A DNA stretch of 64,000 nucleotides from an uncultured Chlamydia sp. (GTDB lineage: Bacteria; Chlamydiota; Chlamydiia; Chlamydiales; Simkaniaceae). Positions within the stretch are counted from its first letter, which is position 1. The number at the start of each line of letters is the position of its first letter. This document shows, piece after piece, positions 60,675-64,000 of this stretch. Below the pieces are notes generated by a model. It had not been told where the DNA came from. It searched no databases and was given only the letters and a program-made list of their open reading frames with translations. The stretch spans positions 186,001 to 250,000 of the forward strand of contig CAMGYI010000002.1 in the NCBI GenBank assembly GCA_946127115.1, in the 5' to 3' direction. Both the position numbers and the translations under genes were made by a program.

Positions 60675-61991
60675 ACGCCACCACCTACACCGTCTGGCAA
60701 GCTACCTCATCACAATACCAAAAAGGCTAACCCCCGCTTTTACCACAGCACTTGTTTTGTTGATCTTGATGATAATCGCCTTCATTCTAGGTCTGTATCC
60801 TTCAGGACAAAAGGAAAGCGGTCGATTTAAAATTCAAGAAGTGAAAAAAATGTTAGTTCGATACAAACCACCATTGCCTACATCGGAAAATTAGATTCTC
60901 TTCCTTGCCGCATCTATCTTCGAAAAAGTGACAACCGCCCTCTGGCTAACAAAGACTATTTTTTTTCAAAAGGAACACTTAGAAAACAGTTAAAAGGACA
61001 CTACATCTTTAAGCCAGAGTCCCCGTGGAATCCAATTGAAAAATCGTGGAGCCTTGCTGAATGGCGCTTTCAAATAAAAGAGAAAGTCAAGAAAAGAATT
61101 CACGCTCGTTTTAAAGACCCCAAAATTGCCGCGCTCCTCTCTGGCCTTGCTACGGGAAACCTTGAAAACCCCTATCTTTTCTACCACTTTGGAGCCGTTG
61201 GCCTCGCCCATCTGCTCGCCATTTCAGGGTTCCACTTTGCTCTTCTTACCTTCTTTCTCGCTTCCACCCTCAAACAACTTCTCCCTAAAAAACTCTTTGC
61301 CGCAGCCCTTATTCTCCTTTTAGGAAGCTACTTCTTCTATATGGGTGGTAGCCCATCGATCAGTCGCGCATGGATCGCTGTGTTGCTCTACCTTGTGGGA
61401 ATATTATTTGGATACCGTACAACGCCGCTCAATGCCTTCGGCGTGGCTCTCCTATTTGCTCTAATTTCTGATCCATTTGTGATTACAAACATTGGGTTTC
61501 AACTTAGCTTCGGAGCAACTCTCAGTATTATCCTTTTCTACCGCTCCTGTGAAGAGAATTTAACTTTTCTTTTTCCGAAGCGTTCCTATGCGGTGCTCAC
61601 TGAAATGCGCACACTTGATCAATGCGGCTATATTCTTTGTGCCTACCTCCGAAAAGGTCTCGCCCTCCAAGGAAGCGTTCTAGCCTTTACTCTTCCGCTG
61701 ATTCTTTTTCATTTTGAAACATTTTCTCTGATTTCCCTCTTTTATAATCTCTTTGCCCCGCTCCTCTTTGCCATTCTGCTCGCCCTTTTTCTGCTCCATG
61801 TAGATGTACTTGCAACGCCCATAGCTTCCTTTGTGATCACCATCGTTGAAGGAGCGCCCCGAAAGCTCCTCTTCAAAATCAATGGCCCACAAACACTAAT
61901 CCTCCTTGGGAGTGCTGTCTTAGGGTTCGTATATTGGAGATCTTCTCGATACCATAGAGAGAAAAATCGCAAGACTAGCTCCACCCATTAA
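60646..61991 (+). pseudogene. comEC: ComEC/Rec2 DNA-uptake channel, frameshifted at a poly-A tract
   Basis: The N-terminal frame (from ATG 60646) holds a TM segment (TALVLLILMIIAFILGLY) and ends at 60894. The main body is open in another frame from 60831 to 61991: SSIQTTIAYIGKLDSLPCRI, the hallmark GLAHLLAISGFHFALL, RAWIAVLLYLVGILFGYRTT and NIGFQLSFGATLSI. Adding one base to the run of seven A at 60844-60850 joins them into 448 codons. It may be a true mutation, a phase-variable or slippage tract, or a sequencing error. ComEC forms the inner-membrane channel for DNA import; Chlamydia has a homologue near this position. Confidence 0.85.
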
Positions 61992-62480
61992 AGACTCAAC
62001 CTTCCAATTTATTTTTAAAGATTTTGCCCCCATTCTGTTTTGAATCACCTTGGCTAAAAAATAAGAAAAGCACAAATTAGAAACAGACACATAAATCATC
62101 TGGACATCTTGATCTTTAAAGAGTCGTATAGGAAGATTTTTTGCAAGAACCCTGCTATTGACCATAGTAAGAATACACATGGTAGTTTCGTGAATGAGAT
62201 AGGATTTCAAAACCAAGGAAGGATTACGGTGCTTTTCGAGAGCATACCGGCAATTTACCACCGCGATCATAATCAAAAGCGCTAAGCACAACTTATTACC
62301 CTGCGTGTGGTTAAGGTTATACAAAACATGCGAACCTGCAATTAAGGAAAAATTTTTACCCCAGTGTTTCCAGGTTTTCCCCATTGTAGCAGCAAGTAAA
62401 AAAACAGTCCCAAACCCCGCTATAATTTCCATCGGCAAGATATATTTCTGATACTTACCGGAAGGTTCAACCTTCCACAT
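61920..62480 (-). CDS. uncharacterised membrane protein
   Basis: A 186-residue protein with hydrophobic stretches at about 14-33 (MEIIAGFGTVFLLAATMG), 62-76 (LCLALLIMIAVVNC), 130-143 and 165-178. It is basic overall, with no recognised motif. It overlaps the convergent comEC by 72 bases. An in-frame ATG at 62432 is an alternative start. It could be a small membrane or inclusion-type protein, but the typical bilobed Inc pattern is not clear. Confidence 0.45.
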   Translation of the reverse strand: MWKVEPSGKYQKYILPMEIIAGFGTVFLLAATMGKTWKHWGKNFSLIAGSHVLYNLNHTQGNKLCLALLIMIAVVNCRYALEKHRNPSLVLKSYLIHETTMCILTMVNSRVLAKNLPIRLFKDQDVQMIYVSVSNLCFSYFLAKVIQNRMGAKSLKINWKVESLMGGASLAIFLSMVSRRSPIYEP

Positions 62481-63020
62481 TACATAATGGGTTATACTCG
62501 ATACACATCGAAAGCCCAGCTCGCCAATATGCCCTGTTAGATCGGAGTCAGGACTACGGCTCTTTTCTTACAAAGCGTCTTTGAGAGGAACTATAATCCC
62601 ACCCGCTAATCTACAACCTAACATTCTTTCTGCTATTTTCATCTCACACCTAAAATATTATTCATTATCTGTACTGATATTCGAAGTTATTTTGAAAAGT
62701 ATTATTTTTAATAAATTCGCCCATTATCCTCAGATAGTCCGCAGGATTCTGCGGAAATTTTAACAACAATAGGGGATTTATTACTAGAGTATTGCTGTCC
62801 ACTCAGATGCAATTCACTCTCATTGGTTCTGGTGTCTTCTGCGAATCAACAATTCTATGGAAAAGTAGGTATTTTTTGAGGGTCATCAAGAAGGCTGAAG
62901 AGACGGGTCGAATTGTGACAATAATATAAGTGAGTAGAGCGGAAGTAAATTTATTTATTGAATCTCTCTGAGGGATTGACCTAAAACCTATCAATCAGTA
63001 AAAATGCTCGTTCACACGAT
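62481..63020. other. 540-base gap, AT-rich, no convincing gene
   Basis: Contains a hairpin CCGCAG-GATT-CTGCGG (62740-62755) followed by AAATTTT, possibly a weak terminator, and a 40-codon plus-strand frame beginning MQFTLIGSGVFCES near 62810 with no known relative. Nothing else is supported. Confidence 0.4.
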
Positions 63021-63095
63021 GGCGGTCGTAGCTCAGTTTGGTAGAGCACTTGATTGTGGTTCAAGACGTCGCGGGTTCAAGTCCCGTCGATCGCC
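63021..63095 (+). tRNA. tRNA-His (anticodon GUG)
   Basis: Complete cloverleaf. G-1 (63021) faces C73 (63095), the histidine identity pair. The acceptor stem is GCGGTCG/CGATCGC, the D arm has AGCTCAGTTTGGTAGAGC, the anticodon arm is CTTGA-TTGTGGT-TCAAG, and the T arm is GCGGGTTCAAGTCCCGT. No CCA is encoded. Confidence 0.95.
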
Positions 63096-63106
63096 CTTCT
63101 TTCTCA

Positions 63107-63260
63107 TTTAAGCATTTTCCCAGAAATTAGAATCTCGGAATGGATGCGGCTTTAAAAAATCGCGTTTTGCTTCTTACTAAAGCTATTGCACTTCGTTGCT
63201 TCATCGCAAACTACAATGCCTTGCTCGCTCCGAATCCTAATTTCTGGGAAAATGCCTAAA
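63107..63260. repeat. MITE-like element with ~35-bp terminal inverted repeats
   Basis: The left arm (63107-63142) beginning TTTAAGCATTTTCCCAG and the right arm (63226-63260) read in reverse as TTTAGGCATTTTCCCAG match over about 35 bases with a few differences and one indel. They enclose about 83 bases with no ORF. It sits between tRNA-His and ftsK. The arms could also fold as a large hairpin in RNA. Confidence 0.6.
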
Positions 63261-63316
63261 GTGGATCTTAAAAAATTTGCCTTTAAGATTGCGGAAAGTT
63301 TTGTTAGACTGAGGTC

Positions 63317-64000
63317 ATGGACGAGAAGAAGCAGATGCATCCAGAAATAAAAGGTCTCCTAACGTTGATTGGGAGCGTTCTTTTAGGTCTTTGTTTACTT
63401 AGTTTTATATATAGTTCTCCGCAGACAAATTGGTTAGGAATAATTGGGTATGGCATTGGTCTTGGGCTGATGTGGTCTTTAGGGATTTCTGCATATTTGG
63501 TTGTAGGATACATCGGTTGGATTGGTTGGAAGATGCTTATGGGAGGAGCCCCTAAGCTTCTTCGGATGAAAACAGTGTATTTTGGGATTGGGGTTCTCTC
63601 TTTATCGATGCTTCTCAATTCATTTGCGGAAGGTGGCGGCCTTTCAAGTGGTTTTATTCAGACCCGCCTCTACTCAGAAGCCTATTTAAGCAGTTATCCA
63701 TTCTCCCATAAGGTTGTTCGCTTCAATCTAGGAGGGGTTCCCCTCTACTATTTGCTTAGAGATGTCCCTACATTCAATTTGCAGCGTTTGCTTAGTAATG
63801 TTGGGGTGTGTATTACGTTCTCTTTGACAGGGATGATGGCGTTAATTCTTTTTACCAATACACGCGTCATTCCTCTCACAAAGAGTCTCTGGTCTTTGGC
63901 AAAGATAGCGGGAAAGTTTCTGATAAAGATAGCAGCAGACTTCAAACCCACTCAGGTAAAAAAAAAGCGGCGAGTGATCACTCCTCCTCCTCTGCAGACC
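63317..64000 (+). CDS. ftsK: DNA translocase FtsK, N-terminal membrane domain; cut by window edge
   Basis: An open frame of 228 codons from ATG 63317 to the window end without a stop. Four hydrophobic segments (about 11-33, 42-68, 80-100 and 165-187) match the FtsK_4TM domain: LLTLIGSVLLGLCLLSFIYS, WLGIIGYGIGLGLMWSLG, a loop with GGGLSSGF, and VGVCITFSLTGMMALILF. A basic/Pro-rich linker (KKKRRVITPPP) begins the region before the motor, which is outside the window. FtsK segregates chromosome ends at division; chlamydiae lack FtsZ but retain FtsK. Confidence 0.85.
   Translation, partial: MDEKKQMHPEIKGLLTLIGSVLLGLCLLSFIYSSPQTNWLGIIGYGIGLGLMWSLGISAYLVVGYIGWIGWKMLMGGAPKLLRMKTVYFGIGVLSLSMLLNSFAEGGGLSSGFIQTRLYSEAYLSSYPFSHKVVRFNLGGVPLYYLLRDVPTFNLQRLLSNVGVCITFSLTGMMALILFTNTRVIPLTKSLWSLAKIAGKFLIKIAADFKPTQVKKKRRVITPPPLQT

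Noticed and set aside
62803-62994. 63-codon minus-strand ORF before tRNA-His
   Set aside because: No conserved features or ribosome-binding site; probably chance.
1-64000. CRISPR arrays, rRNA operons, prophage modules
   Set aside because: No regularly spaced repeats, rRNA sequence or phage structural genes were seen.

Overview
The window is a gene-dense chromosomal stretch from a member of the phylum Chlamydiota, most likely an amoeba-associated 'environmental' lineage of the Simkania/Parachlamydia type. Several blocks follow gene orders I know from Chlamydia: rpmJ-rpsN beside rpmH-rnpA; pcnB near lpxB; rpmF-plsX followed by rng-plsB-ptr; dnaX-ybaB followed by ptsI-ptsH-hprK; comEC and ftsK. 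Other genes go beyond the reduced Chlamydia set: type II NADH dehydrogenase, nadC, potD, a BlaI/BlaR1-like pair, an MGH1-type glycosidase and a giant DUF3638-like protein. The genus is an inference; no database search was possible.

Layout. 0-11 kb: a DUF115-type protein (cut by the window edge), a small PD-(D/E)XK protein, hpf, tRNA-Arg, recO, a gabD-like dehydrogenase, two divergent ribosomal-protein operons around an unexplained interval with its own terminator, rnpA, a UvrD-type helicase, an exported thioredoxin-fold protein, a TDD-superfamily protein, ychJ and tyrP. 11-23 kb: pcnB-hydrolase-lpxB, yceD-rpmF-plsX, rng-plsB-ptr, then a BlaI/BlaR1-like module with two matching operators. 23.5-35.4 kb: an island holding one giant gene, now split by an exact 47-bp tandem duplication, and bordered by direct repeats and by a duplicated, rearranged copy of the neighbouring genes. 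35-39 kb: a glycosidase and a decaying locus (flavoprotein disulfide reductase with an internal deletion, TVP38 protein with a frameshift). 39.5-46 kb: a YitT protein, then a nadC-groEL paralogue-GT9-GT9-DUF2490-LysE-like run. 46-51 kb: a basic protein, a phosphoesterase/YkgJ fusion, potD, a phosphosugar mutase and an orphan gene. 51.4-60 kb: pgpH, dnaX, ybaB, then a minus-strand run with an SMI1-like protein, hprK, ptsH and ptsI, followed by ndh. 60.6-64 kb: comEC broken at a poly-A tract, a membrane protein, tRNA-His, a MITE-like inverted repeat and the start of ftsK.

How genes work together. Envelope and lipid genes are prominent: lpxB, plsX, plsB, two GT9 transferases, a CDP-alcohol transferase and a predicted outer-membrane barrel. 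HprK, HPr and enzyme I form a regulatory phosphorelay with no sugar-specific EII in view. The most unusual signals are the split giant gene and its rearranged borders, the BlaI-type regulon, and a cluster of young-looking inactivations (37.7-38.7 kb and comEC). All gene functions are assigned by reading motifs, not by searches.
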